42,676 nt of DNA, taken from NCBI GenBank assembly GCA_900315165.1, contig OMXZ01000017.1, forward strand, positions 4,616 through 47,291, read 5' to 3'. Position numbers and translations under genes: made by a program. This stretch comes from an uncultured Actinomycetes bacterium (GTDB lineage: Bacteria > Actinomycetota > Coriobacteriia > Coriobacteriales > Atopobiaceae). This document shows, piece after piece, positions 26,241 through 35,422 of the stretch (its first letter is position 1; every line of letters starts with the position of its first letter). The notes beneath the pieces are model-generated. The model saw only the letters and a list, made by a program, of their open reading frames with translations, did no database searches and was not told the origin of the DNA.

Positions 26241-26777
26241 ATGAACGACGATATGAAGACACCCGCGGAGCTCGACACCTCCCGGCTGACCGGCCACCCC
26301 ATGGCCCCGAACCGCGACGGGGAGGACATCAACGCTGGCATCAGCCCGGCCCGCAACCACGGCACGGAGCCGACCACGGTCTTCGACGAGCCGACCTGGG
26401 CGCCGAGCCCGGAGGAGTCCGACCACCCCGAGCTCTGGGAGATGCCCTACCTCTGGCGGCCCGACACCCCGCACCGCCCCGAGGCGGAGCCCGGCATTGA
26501 TCCGGAACATGTGGAGGCCAACGCCGAGACGCCCTTCCCGCCCGCCGCCGAGGCCGCACCCGACGGGGCCAAGCTCCGCCTCGCCCAGCGCATGACCGAC
26601 CGCATCGGCCACGCCGTCCGCACGACCGACCCCGAGTACTGGGGCTTCTATAGCTGGGTCACGGACGACATGAAGAAGGTCGTCCGCCGCATGAAAGTCC
26701 GCGTGCCGATGACCCTGCCGGCCCTCGCGAAGGCGCTGTTAACCCTCCGTGGATACGCCCAGCTTCGCAAGGGGTAG
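26241..26777 (+). pseudogene. 5' fragment of a large Fe-S/FAD oxidoreductase, cut by an IS
   Basis: ATG 26241 follows GCGAGGAGAG. The first ~163 codons belong to a gene that continues at 27946. The polar, Pro-rich N-terminus is followed by a helical region (TTDPEYWGFYSWVTDDMKKVVRRMKVRVPMTLPALAKA). After the target site at 26724-26731 the frame enters the IS and stops at 26777 after about 15 foreign residues. Joining 26241-26731 to 27946-30470 and removing one C restores exactly 1005 codons, which shows that both pieces were one gene. Confidence 0.85.
26724..26731. repeat. Left copy of the 8-bp target-site duplication
   Basis: CTCGCGAA lies immediately before the left inverted repeat of the IS1595-family element and is repeated at 27938-27945. 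Confidence 0.85.
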
Positions 26778-27937
26778 GGCCGCTTCGGCGATGGGATCCC
26801 ACTTCGCCTGCTTCACCCAGTAGTCGTAGAACGGGTACGGCGTCGCCTTGTACTGCCGCCAGGTCCTGTCGTACGAGTTGATGGACGATTGGCTCACCAC
26901 GAGCTCGGCGACGCCCTCGGACGACCTCCCTCCCTTGAAGCTCTCGGTCCACTTGAACCACGCGAGGTAGTTCCCGAGCCTCCTGGTCGCGACGCCACGG
27001 AAGGGCGCGAGGAAGCAGGCGAGCCTGGAGTGGAGGTTGTTGACGCGGTTGATCTTGTGCCGCGAGGCCTTGGTGGCGACGTGCACGGCGCCGACCGCCC
27101 TCATCGCGTTCGGGTAGGCGTTGGCGCCGTCCGTGACGGCGACGGCGCCCCTGCTCACCACGTGCGAGAACGCGTCCCTCGCGCGCTGGGCGTCCATCGG
27201 GCCCCTGCCGGTCATCTCGTAGAATATGTCGCCGACCTCGTTGGTGCCGGTGAGCACGCTGATCTGCTCGCGGCCGTCGCGGCCCCTGCCCTTCCTCTTC
27301 CTGGCCTTCCTCGGCAGGCCGCACACGCTGCGGTCGTGGTTGCCCTTGAAGTTCTCGGGGACGAAGAACTCGTCGAGCTCCACGCCGCGCCCGCGGGCGC
27401 ACCTGTAGGCCGGCATGCTCCGGGCGATCGCCTCGATCACGCGGTGGCGCATGAAGAACGCCGTCCTCAGGCTCACGCCGCACCTCTCGGCGGTCCTGCG
27501 CAGGGTGAGCCCGTCGACGTGGCACTGCGCGAACCTCATCCAGACGTCGCGCGGGAGCTTGGAGGCCCCGAAGACGCTGTTGGTGGCCGCGGTGAAGGTC
27601 CTCCCGCAGCCCCGGCACAGCCACCTCTGCGCGCCCCCCGCCGTCTTCCCCCTCTTGACCGTGTGCTCGCAGCCGCACCTCGGGCAGGCCGCGGCGCCTT
27701 CGCCGCCCTTTGCCGCGAGGTCGAAGATCTCCTCGTCGATGATGCGCCGCAGCTCCCTGAGCGCCTCGCGCCTCTCCCTCTCCGGCATACGGGACAGGGA
27801 CTCCCTCGCAATGGTTGCAATATCGCTCTCCATGCCACCGACCTCCTCTTTCTCGTCAGTGACATTTTCGCAGAGGGGTCGGACACTGGATATTCGCGCC
27901 ATACGTACGTTTGTATCCACGGAGGGTTAACAGCGCC
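26732..27937 (-). mobile_element. Complete IS1595-family insertion sequence (1206 bp)
   Basis: The two ends are perfect 25-bp inverted repeats beginning GGCGCTGTTAACC (26732-26756 and 27913-27937). They are flanked by an 8-bp direct duplication, CTCGCGAA, as is usual for IS1595 elements. A single transposase gene fills the element, and its stop codon lies inside the left inverted repeat. The intact ends, duplication and open frame indicate a recent and probably still mobile insertion. It interrupts an oxidoreductase gene. Confidence 0.9.
26739..27833 (-). CDS. IS1595-family (ISXO2-like) transposase
   Basis: DDE-type transposase of 364 residues. An N-terminal zinc ribbon has Cys50/Cys53 and Cys73/Cys76 (CPRCG and CRGCGRTF), followed by a helix-turn-helix-like segment (LTLRRTAERCGVSLRTAFFMRHRV). 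Catalytic candidates are Asp154 (VELDEFF), Asp235 (VTDGANAYP) and the Asn/His of VNNLHSRL (~265-268), fitting the DDN pattern of the family. The start is ATG 27833 after GAGGAGG; the longer frame to 27920 would begin in the inverted repeat. The protein appears full length and undamaged. Confidence 0.92.
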   Translation of the reverse strand: MESDIATIARESLSRMPERERREALRELRRIIDEEIFDLAAKGGEGAAACPRCGCEHTVKRGKTAGGAQRWLCRGCGRTFTAATNSVFGASKLPRDVWMRFAQCHVDGLTLRRTAERCGVSLRTAFFMRHRVIEAIARSMPAYRCARGRGVELDEFFVPENFKGNHDRSVCGLPRKARKRKGRGRDGREQISVLTGTNEVGDIFYEMTGRGPMDAQRARDAFSHVVSRGAVAVTDGANAYPNAMRAVGAVHVATKASRHKINRVNNLHSRLACFLAPFRGVATRRLGNYLAWFKWTESFKGGRSSEGVAELVVSQSSINSYDRTWRQYKATPYPFYDYWVKQAKWDPIAEAALPLAKLGVSTEG

Positions 27938-27945
27938 CTCGCGAA
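27938..27945. repeat. Right copy of the 8-bp target-site duplication
   Basis: CTCGCGAA, identical to 26724-26731, lies directly after the right inverted repeat. Confidence 0.85.
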
Positions 27946-30470
27946 GGCCTGCCGCATGACCGAGGACGAGGTCAAACCCATCATCGACCACATGGCGCAG
28001 GCGGGCCTCGTGGAGTACAACTGGGAGAACGACCGCCACGAGAAGCAGTGGGTCCTCCCCGTTCAGCTGCCCGGCATGGGCGAGTTCTACGCCATGAACC
28101 AGCACATGGAGCAGGACCATCCCGAGATGGCGACCTATTTCGAGCGCGTCGCCTTTGTAGGTCCTGCTATGGTCGCCCCGATGGTCCCGCCCGGCGGCGC
28201 CGGCCTCGGCATGCACGTGATCCCCGTCGAGTCATCCATCTCGTCTGCGACCACCTCCGTCGACGTTGAGCACATCTCCCACTGGCTCAAGAAGTACGAC
28301 AAGTTCGCCTCGTCCACCTGCAGCTGCCGCATGTCCGAGACCATCCGCGGCCTCAACGCGGGCGCCGACCCCGAGGGCTGGTGCATCGGCGTGGGCGACA
28401 TGGCCGACTACGAGGTCCAGACGGGCAAGGGTCGCTACATCTCCTACGACGAGGCCATGGCGATCATCCGACACGCCGAGGAGCTCGGCTTCATGCATCA
28501 GATCACCAACATCGACGGCGAGGACAAGATCTTCGCCATCTGCAACTGCGACAAGTCCGTCTGCTACGGCCTGCGCACCAGCCAGCTCTTCAACACGCCC
28601 AACTTCAGCCGTTCGGCCTACATCGCCAAGGTCGACCCCGACAAGTGCGTCGCCTGCGGCCAGTGCGTGGAGAACTGCCCGGCGGGCGCCGTCAAGCTGG
28701 GCCAGCGCCTGTGCACCAAGCATGGCAAGGTCGAGTACCCCCAGCGCGAGCTGCCCGACGAGACCGAGTGGGGCCCCGACAAGTGGGACCTCGACTACCG
28801 CGAGCACAACCGCATCGAGACCTACGACTCGGGCACCGCGCCCTGCAAGGTAGCCTGCCCCGCCCACATCGCGATCGAGGGCTATCTCGACCTGGCCAAG
28901 CAGGGTAAGTACACCGACGCCCTGGCCCTGATCAAGAAGGAGAACCCCTTCCCTGCCGTGTGCGGCCGCGTATGCAACCACCTGTGCGAGGACGCCTGCA
29001 CCCGCGGCACGCTGGACGACCCCGTCTCGATCGAGGCAGTCAAGCGCTTCCTGGCCGACCGCGACCTGGATGCCGAGACCCGCTACGTGCCGCCTGTCCG
29101 CCAGCCCTCCCTGCGCGGCCCCTACACCGAGAAGGTCGCGATCGTCGGCGCCGGTCCGGCGGGCCTGTCCTGCGCCTACTACCTTGCCGAGATGGGCTAC
29201 GCCCCCACGGTCTTCGAGAAGCGCCCGCTGCCCGGCGGCATGATGACCTACGGCATCCCCTCCTACAAGCTCGAGAAAGACGTCGTGGCGGCCGAGATCG
29301 ACGTCCTGCGCGAGCTGGGCGTGGAGATCCGCTGCGGCGTCGAGGTCGGCCGCGACGTGAGCCTGGGCGACCTGCGCGCGCAGGGCTATAAGGCCTTCTA
29401 CCTGGCCATCGGCGCCCAGAAGGGCCGTCTGGCAGGCGTCCCCGGCGAGGAGGGGGCCGACGTTGTGACGGCGGTCGACCTCCTGGCCGATATGCTCGGA
29501 AGCGAGAATGTCCGCCTGCCCGGCCGCACCGTGGTCGTCGGCGGCGGCAACGTGGCCATCGACGCGGCCCGCGGCGCCCTGCGCTGCGGCTCGGACGAGG
29601 TCACGATGTGGTGCCTCGAGGGCGAGAGCGAGATGCCCGCCACCCCCGAGGAGGTCCGCGAGGCCACGGAGGACGGCGTCGCCATCCGCAGCGGCTGGGG
29701 CCCGGCCTCCGTCGAGCGCGATGCCGACGGCAAGCTCCTCGGCATCACCTTCAAGCGGTGCACGCGCGTCTTCGACGACGAGGGCCGCTTCTCCCCCCGC
29801 CTACGACGAGCAGGACACCCGCTATGTCGAGGCCGACCACGTGATCATGAGCATCGGCCAGGCCATCGACTGGGGCACGCTCTTGGACGGCACCAAGGTC
29901 GAGCTGGGGCGCGGCGCCCGCGCCGAGGCAGACGCCCAGACCTACCAGACCGCGGAGCCCGACATCTTCGTCGGCGGCGACGACTTCACCGGCCCCAAGT
30001 TCGTGATCGACGCGATCGCCGCGGGCCATGAGGCGGCCATCTCCATCCACCGCTTCGTCCAGCCGGGCAACTCGCTCACGCGCGGCCGCAACCCGCGCCG
30101 CTACGTCTCACTCGACAAGGACGATATTGTGGTCGACGCCTACGACGGCGCGCCCCGTCAGAAGCAGGGCATCGACCCCAATTTCGACATCCACCGCACC
30201 CTGCGCGACTGGCACCTCGACCTCACGCCCGAGCAGGTCAGGACCGAGTGTCAGCGCTGCCTGCGCTGCGGCGCCTCGGTCGTCGACCCGCACCAGTGCG
30301 TGGGCTGCGGCCTTTGCACGACCAAGTGCGAGTTCGACGCCATCCACCTCACGCGCGAGATCCCCGAGGCATCGGTCATGATGAAAAACGAGGACAAACT
30401 CAAGGGCATCCTGCCCTACGCCCTCAAGCGCGAGGTCAAGATCCTCAAGAAAAAGGCAGCGAAGAGCTAG
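27946..30470 (+). pseudogene. 3' part of the Fe-S/FAD oxidoreductase (GltD-like), frameshifted
   Basis: Continues the gene begun at 26241. In order: a Cys-bearing region (STCSCRMSE, FAICNCDKSVCYG); a 4Fe-4S motif CVACGQCVENCPAG; a GltD-type N-terminal Fe-S segment CKVACPAHIAIEGYL...CGRVCNHLCEDAC; an FAD site VAIVGAGPAGLSCAYYLAEMG; an NAD(P)H site VVVGGGNVAIDAARGA; and a C-terminal ferredoxin-like motif CVGCGLCTTKCEFDA. It probably moved electrons between NAD(P)H and Fe-S partners; the physiological partner is unknown. A run of six C at 29793-29798, one more than the frame needs, shifts the frame so that translation derails (stop at 30031). The correct frame resumes with AYDEQDTRYVEADHV and ends at 30470. 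Confidence 0.85.
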
Positions 30471-31567
30471 ATAGCGGCCATCTGCGCGCTCACGGACGAG
30501 TACCAGAACTGCCAGTTGGGAGGGCAGTACTTCTTGGCGCCCCAGACCGACACCGTGTAACCGTAGCCCGAGGCGAGACCAGCCACATGGGCGTTGATGG
30601 CCTCGTCCCAGCTGCCCCAGGAGGAATTGCCCCAGCCCCAGGCGTTGTAGGGGCGGAAGCATATCGCGCCTTTGCCGCTCTCGATAGTGGCGATGGCCGG
30701 CGAGAAGCGCGGGTCGACGCCGTAACGCAGTGCGGCCTCGGCGAAGGTACGGCCGTGGCCGGCCATGGGAGAGCCGGCAAGATAGGCGTCGATACGGGCG
30801 GCCCACTGGTCGACGTCGCTCGTCGCGGCGGGAGCGGGAGCGGGGGTAGGTTGCTCGGCAGGCGCCGCGACCTGGGCGGTCTCGCCTGACTCGGTTGTGA
30901 AGGTCTGTCCCTGGTCGGCGGCGGCCTGAGCCTCCGAGATTGCTTCGGCCGCCTCTGCGGCCTCGGCTTGAGCCTGAGCCTGGGCGGCAGCCTCGGCGGC
31001 GGCGCGTGCGGCATTGGCCTCGTCGAGCGCCTGCTGGGCGTCCTTCTGGGCGGCCTCCGCCTCGTCCTTCTCGGAAGCGAGCTCGTCACGGGTCGCCTCC
31101 AGCTCGTCTTCCATGTCGAGCAGCTTCTGGACCTCGTCGTTGTTGCGCGAGGTGATGACGTTGAGGTACTGCATGGTCGCGACGAGCGAATTGAAGTCTT
31201 CGGAGGACAGCATCAGGTCGACCAGGCTTGTGCCCGAGCGCGAAATCTTGTAGAGGGCGACCATGGAATCGGCAGCCTGCTGGCGCTGCTCGGGCAGATC
31301 GGCCTCAATCTCGTCGATGCGGGCCTGATTGTCCGCAATGCGCTGGTTGACATCGTTAAGCGCGGCCTGGGCCTGGTCATACGCCTGCGACGCCTCGCTC
31401 ACGCGCTGGGCCGTCGCGGCAAGCCGGTCGGACACCTCGTCTGCCAGCGCCACACGCGGTGCGATGCCGGCAATCCCGTATGCCATGGCGAGGACCAGCA
31501 GGGCCGTGGCGGCCTTTCCCAGCGGATGCCCCATCGCGGTCTTGTCGATAGTCATGCGTGCGTACAA
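30467..31567 (-). CDS. Secreted coiled-coil protein with lysozyme-like C-terminal domain
   Basis: Probably a cell-wall hydrolase. After a signal peptide ending ...PRVALA-DE comes a long coiled coil (PcsB-like, about residues 45-215), an Ala/Pro/Thr linker and a C-terminal domain of ~110 residues. That domain reads YGVDPRFSPAIATIESGKG...PYNAWGWGNSSWGSWDEAINAHVAGLASGYG, typical of lysozyme/transglycosylase-like folds with a Glu in IESGKG. GAAGGG lies seven bases before TTG 31567; ATG 31555 is in frame but lacks a well-placed ribosome site, so the start is uncertain. It ends four bases inside the oxidoreductase pseudogene on the other strand. Activity is inferred. Confidence 0.82.
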   Translation of the reverse strand: MYARMTIDKTAMGHPLGKAATALLVLAMAYGIAGIAPRVALADEVSDRLAATAQRVSEASQAYDQAQAALNDVNQRIADNQARIDEIEADLPEQRQQAADSMVALYKISRSGTSLVDLMLSSEDFNSLVATMQYLNVITSRNNDEVQKLLDMEDELEATRDELASEKDEAEAAQKDAQQALDEANAARAAAEAAAQAQAQAEAAEAAEAISEAQAAADQGQTFTTESGETAQVAAPAEQPTPAPAPAATSDVDQWAARIDAYLAGSPMAGHGRTFAEAALRYGVDPRFSPAIATIESGKGAICFRPYNAWGWGNSSWGSWDEAINAHVAGLASGYGYTVSVWGAKKYCPPNWQFWYSSVSAQMAAI

Positions 31568-31691
31568 TCGGGTGCCCTTCGATAGCCTGCAGATACAGAG
31601 CAAACATTGTCTAGTCTACCGTAGACATTTGGCAATCCCGACCGCTGCCACACGATTACAAGAAGAAGGCATAAGACAAGGTAAACGTTAT

Positions 31692-31720
31692 AAAAAGAGA
31701 GGCCCCTCTCGGAGCCTCTC
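31692..31720 (-). terminator. Rho-independent terminator of the cold-shock gene
   Basis: On the minus strand GAGAGGC (31714-31720) pairs with GCCTCTC (31697-31703) and is followed by TTTTTA. It lies 25 bases after the csp stop codon. Confidence 0.8.
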
Positions 31721-31744
31721 CATCAGTTCCTTATGAAAGAGAAC

Positions 31745-31948
31745 TTAGATCTTGCGGACGTTGGACGCCTGCAGCTTGCCATTCTGGCCAGTGGTGATGT
31801 CGAACTCGACGGCCTGGCCCTCGTCCAGGGTCTTGAAGCCGTCCATCTGGATCTCGCTGTAGTGGACGAACAGGTCGTCGCCGTCCTCGCGAGAGATGAA
31901 GCCGTAGCCCTTGTCGGGGTTGAACCACTTAACAGTACCTTGAGCCAT
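31745..31948 (-). CDS. csp: Cold-shock protein (CspA family)
   Basis: RNA chaperone of 67 residues forming one OB-fold. The RNP1 motif KGYGFI and RNP2 motif LFVHY are intact, and the N-terminus [10 protein letters not shown] is canonical. AAAGG lies upstream of ATG 31948. The ~178-bp gap above it could include a long leader, as is common for cold-shock genes, but I find no clear promoter beyond a weak TACTAT near 32045. It is a single-gene unit with its own terminator. Confidence 0.96.
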   Translation of the reverse strand: MAQGTVKWFNPDKGYGFISREDGDDLFVHYSEIQMDGFKTLDEGQAVEFDITTGQNGKLQASNVRKI

Positions 31949-32079
31949 GACGTGCCTTTCTTTCGTGCACCCTTGCGGGCACCAACACTGCGCTTGCGCG
32001 CGTTTTACCTATGCCGCCCGCCCGTGCGCGCGACACGAGGGATATAGTACCCCAAATCGCAGCGCGCCATCATGACAAA

Positions 32080-32098
32080 CCGTTCGCGGGCGAAACGG
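32080..32098 (-). terminator. Probable terminator after the NlpC/P60-like hydrolase
   Basis: On the minus strand CCGTTTCGC pairs with GCGAACGG and is followed by TTTGTCAT, about 30 bases after the stop codon at 32127. Confidence 0.5.
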
Positions 32099-32126
32099 CT
32101 CGCTTGTCGAACGGATGCCCAAAGCC

Positions 32127-33365
32127 CTAGGAGAGGACGCGGCCGCCGATCCAGCCCCAACGCGGCGTGACCGTGGTGCCGTAGTAGTTGATCCAGTCGT
32201 TCACGCCGATGGTACGGATGTAGCCGACGTTGTCCATGATCGTGCCGCCACCGATGTAGATGCCGATATGGCCGTAGATGCGGCCGGCTGACGTATGGCT
32301 GTGGGTCGATACAGCCACGATCATGCCGACCTGCAGGTCGTTGCGGTTGGAACTTGTGCACCAGGCCGAGTACATGTCGCAGGCGTTGCCGCCGTAGTAG
32401 CCATAGCCGCACTTGGAGAAGACGAGCGAGACCCACATCGCGCAGAGGCCGGGGCCGGGCGAGCCGGTGCTCTTGCAGGCCGCGACGACCGCTGCCTGCG
32501 AACCGGTGCCCGCGGAGGTCTGGCCGGTGCCCGAGCCCGTGACGCCCGACGCGGCGGCACCGGCTGCGGCGGCGGCGCGCTGCTCCTGCAGGCGGGCGTT
32601 GTTGTACTCCACGAGCTCCTGGTCGCGCTCGGCCATCAGCTGGGCCACCTGGTCGGACAGGCCGGAGAGCGTGTCGTTGATCTCCTCCTGCTTGGCCTCC
32701 ATTTCGGCGAGCTGCTGCTTCTGGCTCTCGTTCAGCTGCTCGAGCTGGCCCTTCTGGTCCTCGAGGTCGGCCTTCTGCTGCTCGAGCACGGCCTTCTGGG
32801 CGTCGAGGGCTTCCTTGGCCGCCTTTACCTCAGAGATGATCGCAGCGTCCGACTCGGAGATCTTGTCGAGGTAGTAGATGTTGGAGCTCAGCTCCTCGAA
32901 GGAGGTCGAGCTCATGATCACGTCGAGAAAGCTGTTGCCGCCCGACTTGTAGGCGGACGAGACGCGGTCGGCGAGCACGGCCTTCTTGGCGTCCAGGTCC
33001 TTCTGCTTGGCGTCGATGTCCGCCTGGGTCTCGTCGATCTGGGCCTGCATGTCGTCGATCTTGCCCTGCACCGCCTCGATCTGGTCGAGGGTCTCTGCCT
33101 GCTGCTTGGCGAGGGCCTCGTATTCCGCCCCGATCTGGTCGAGCTGGGACTTGGCCTGGTTGTACTGGTCCTGTGCGTCGTCGAGGGCGCTCTGGGCGTT
33201 GTCGAGGTCGGTGCTGTCGACCGCCAACAGGGGCGCCGGGGCAAGCGCCTGGCCGGCAGCGAGCGCGCCACCGGCCAAGAGCATCCTGAGCGCCGTGCGG
33301 CGCGTCATTTCGGTATCGATGAGGGGCATCGACGCTTCGCGCCGACGAGGGTGCTTCGTATCCAA
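32127..33365 (-). CDS. Secreted coiled-coil NlpC/P60-like peptidoglycan hydrolase
   Basis: A 412-residue exported protein. A twin-arginine-like signal (TRRTALRMLLAGGALAAG) is followed by a long coiled coil (~50-285). After a Gly/Ser/Ala linker comes a C-terminal Cys/His domain with Cys in PGLCAMWVS and His in YGHIGIYIGGG, as in NlpC/P60 or CHAP amidases. GGAGG stands six bases before TTG 33365, whereas ATG 33329 has no good ribosome site, so TTG is preferred. Coiled coil plus Cys-hydrolase resembles PcsB/CwlO proteins that cut the wall at division. It neighbours another coiled-coil hydrolase. Confidence 0.88.
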   Translation of the reverse strand: MDTKHPRRREASMPLIDTEMTRRTALRMLLAGGALAAGQALAPAPLLAVDSTDLDNAQSALDDAQDQYNQAKSQLDQIGAEYEALAKQQAETLDQIEAVQGKIDDMQAQIDETQADIDAKQKDLDAKKAVLADRVSSAYKSGGNSFLDVIMSSTSFEELSSNIYYLDKISESDAAIISEVKAAKEALDAQKAVLEQQKADLEDQKGQLEQLNESQKQQLAEMEAKQEEINDTLSGLSDQVAQLMAERDQELVEYNNARLQEQRAAAAAGAAASGVTGSGTGQTSAGTGSQAAVVAACKSTGSPGPGLCAMWVSLVFSKCGYGYYGGNACDMYSAWCTSSNRNDLQVGMIVAVSTHSHTSAGRIYGHIGIYIGGGTIMDNVGYIRTIGVNDWINYYGTTVTPRWGWIGGRVLS

Positions 33366-33462
33366 GCCTGACCTCCGTGTAAGCTGCGTTCGCTTGGCTC
33401 GTGCAGGGAAATAGTAGCACGACCGCACGCGGCCCCGCGTATCTCCATGGAGGCGGACTATG

Positions 33463-35273
33463 CTAGTCGAGGCCGAAAAGGCCCTTGAACCAGTTCACGA
33501 CCGCGTCCCACCAGGACTGGCCGCCCTGCGGCTGCGCGGCTTCGGCTTCGGAGCCCGACGCGTTCTTCTCCTCGGAAGCCGTCGTCGTGGTCGAGCCCGT
33601 TCCAAAGGTCTCCTCGAAACCGGAGCGGTCGCTGTGGCCGCAGCGCTCGTGTCGACCGTCGTGCCATAGGAGCCCGTGACAGTGACGGTCAGGTCGGAGT
33701 CACCCTCCACGACCGTATCGCCATTCGCCACGATGGTCACGGTCTTGCCGTCGGCGTCCACGACCTTGCCACCGTCCTCCACGTTGAGGGCGCTCACGGT
33801 GGAGTCGGCCGTGACGACCCAGGTGGAGCCGGACTCCACGTTGACGGTAATCGGGGCCTCGGAGGTGGAGCCGTTGGCGTTCTCCTCGATCGAGGTGGCG
33901 CCGGTCCAGGTGGAGTTGTCGAGCAGAAAGAGGTCGACGCTGGAGATTGTGTCGGCCACGACATCGCCGCTCATCTCCTCATCGCGCGCCGTGAAGCTGA
34001 CGGTGGCGCCGTTAGAACCGGCTGTGCCCCAGTTGTTGGCGTCGTTGCCCGCCGCATAGATCAGGTCGGCGGCGTCGGAGTCGAAGTCGAGCGTGGTGTT
34101 CTGCACCAGGACGTCAGCCGTGGTATTGGTGAGATAGAACATCGAGCCGGACTCGATGGCGGAGGTCAGGGTCGAGTCGACCGCCTGGAAGGTCGCGGCC
34201 TCGCCCGTCGTGGACTCCGCGTCGCCCGAGGTAGACTGGTAGATGATGATGCCATCGGCCACGGGGTCGGAGGCCGTCGCCTGGGTCTGGGTGCTCGTGA
34301 GGTCAGAATTACTGATCAGAATGGTGTTGAGGCCCTCCATGCCCGCAATCTGGCTGCCCGTGGATGTGCCGGTCGCATTCGTGACCTCGATGTCGCCCGT
34401 GGAGTAGATGAGCGGGGAACCCGAGCCTGCGGTCGAGAGCGTCGCGCCATCCACGGAGATATTGCCGCCGCCACGGTCGGTCGCGAAGGCAGCGCAATGG
34501 TCGCCCTGGGTCGTGACGTCGATGTCGGAGCCGATAATCGTACCGCCGTAGGTGGCATCGAGACCGCGAGAGTTGCCGGCCGTCGTGTTGATCGTGACGT
34601 TATCGGCATAAACCGTGCCGGAGTCGGTCGCGAAGATGCCGTTGGAGCCCTCGCTCGTGGCGCTGAGGGTCGTATCGGACACGACCGCCTTTGAACCCTC
34701 CCCCACGGCGAGCAGGATCGAGTTCAGACCGTAGAAGTTGCAGTTGTCGCCGTTAGTGTCGTCGCCCGATTTAGTGAGCGTGCCGTTGGTAATGGTGAGC
34801 GTGCCGCCGTTCTCGGCGAGGGCCGCGTTCTGGTCGGCCTCGGAGGCGTCGGTGGTCTCGCCGTCGGAGGCAACCTCCTCCCCGTCCGCGGTAAGGGCAC
34901 CGCTATACGAACCTGAGTAGTCGAAGGTCATCGTGTCAGCCCCGCCACCACCGCCGGGCTGGCCGCCTTCAGGCATATCGGGCGCCGACCCATCGCTCGG
35001 TGCCTCGCCGCTGGGGGCCTCGCCGCTAGGAGCACCGCTCGGAGCCTCACCATCCGGCATCTCGGGAGGCGTGCCCTGGGCGTCGCCCGCACCGGGCGTC
35101 GAGTCAGAGGTCGAGCTGGACTCCGCCGCCGTGGTCGTGGCAGCGGTCGACGTCGAGTCTGCTGCGAACGCGCTGGTCACAGGAGTAATAGAGAGTACGA
35201 GTGCACCGGTCACAACGGCGACGCCGGCCTTGCGCAGGGGGTCCTGCAAATAGCGTGTGATGGTCTTGTTCAT
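33463..35273 (-). pseudogene. Secreted beta-helix surface protein, frameshifted near the C-terminus
   Basis: ATG 35273 follows GAGGGGAAG. A signal peptide ending in SAFA-AD is followed by a Ser/Thr-rich stretch, then a low-complexity Pro/Gly region with repeated PSGEA units. After that come Gly/Asn/Thr-rich repeats such as SDTTLSATSEGSNGIFATDSGTVYADNVTINT, which suggest a right-handed beta-helix like carbohydrate-binding (DUF4353-type) surface proteins. At about 33625-33640 the frame slips, and the protein would end in an Arg/Pro-rich tail at 33495. In the next frame the sequence continues with EETFGTGSTTTTASEEKN and ends in an amphipathic WWDAVVNWFKGLFGLD at 33463. One added base restores this. 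It may be a real lesion or a sequencing error. Confidence 0.75.
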
Positions 35274-35285
35274 GTCTTCCCCTCT

Positions 35286-35300
35286 CATCGGTATCCGATG
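35286..35300 (-). promoter_or_regulatory. Palindrome before the surface protein start
   Basis: CATCGGTATCCGATG is a 6+3+6 dyad just upstream of the ribosome site. It could be an operator near the transcription start or a small leader hairpin. Confidence 0.35.
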
Positions 35301-35381
35301 GTGCCTGGCTTAGTGATACCGCAGGGGAAATGCTCGCAAGCGCTCGTCGGCCAGTACCCATGCCACTGGCGCAACATTTGA

Positions 35382-35400
35382 AGCTACCTGAAAGCTACCT
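35382..35400 (-). promoter_or_regulatory. Two 11-bp-spaced direct repeats upstream of the surface protein gene
   Basis: AGCTACCT occurs at 35382-35389 and 35393-35400 in tandem with an 11-bp period, about 110 bp before the start codon. OmpR/PhoB-type response regulators usually bind direct repeats with this spacing. No regulator is encoded nearby. Confidence 0.4.
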
Positions 35401-35422
35401 TTCCCAAACCTGAAAAAGGTGG

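Noticed and set aside
27860-27910. Resemblance of GGACACTGGATATTCGCG near the right IS end to the iterons at 1065-1294
   Set aside because: The match is short and not in the same order; probably chance.
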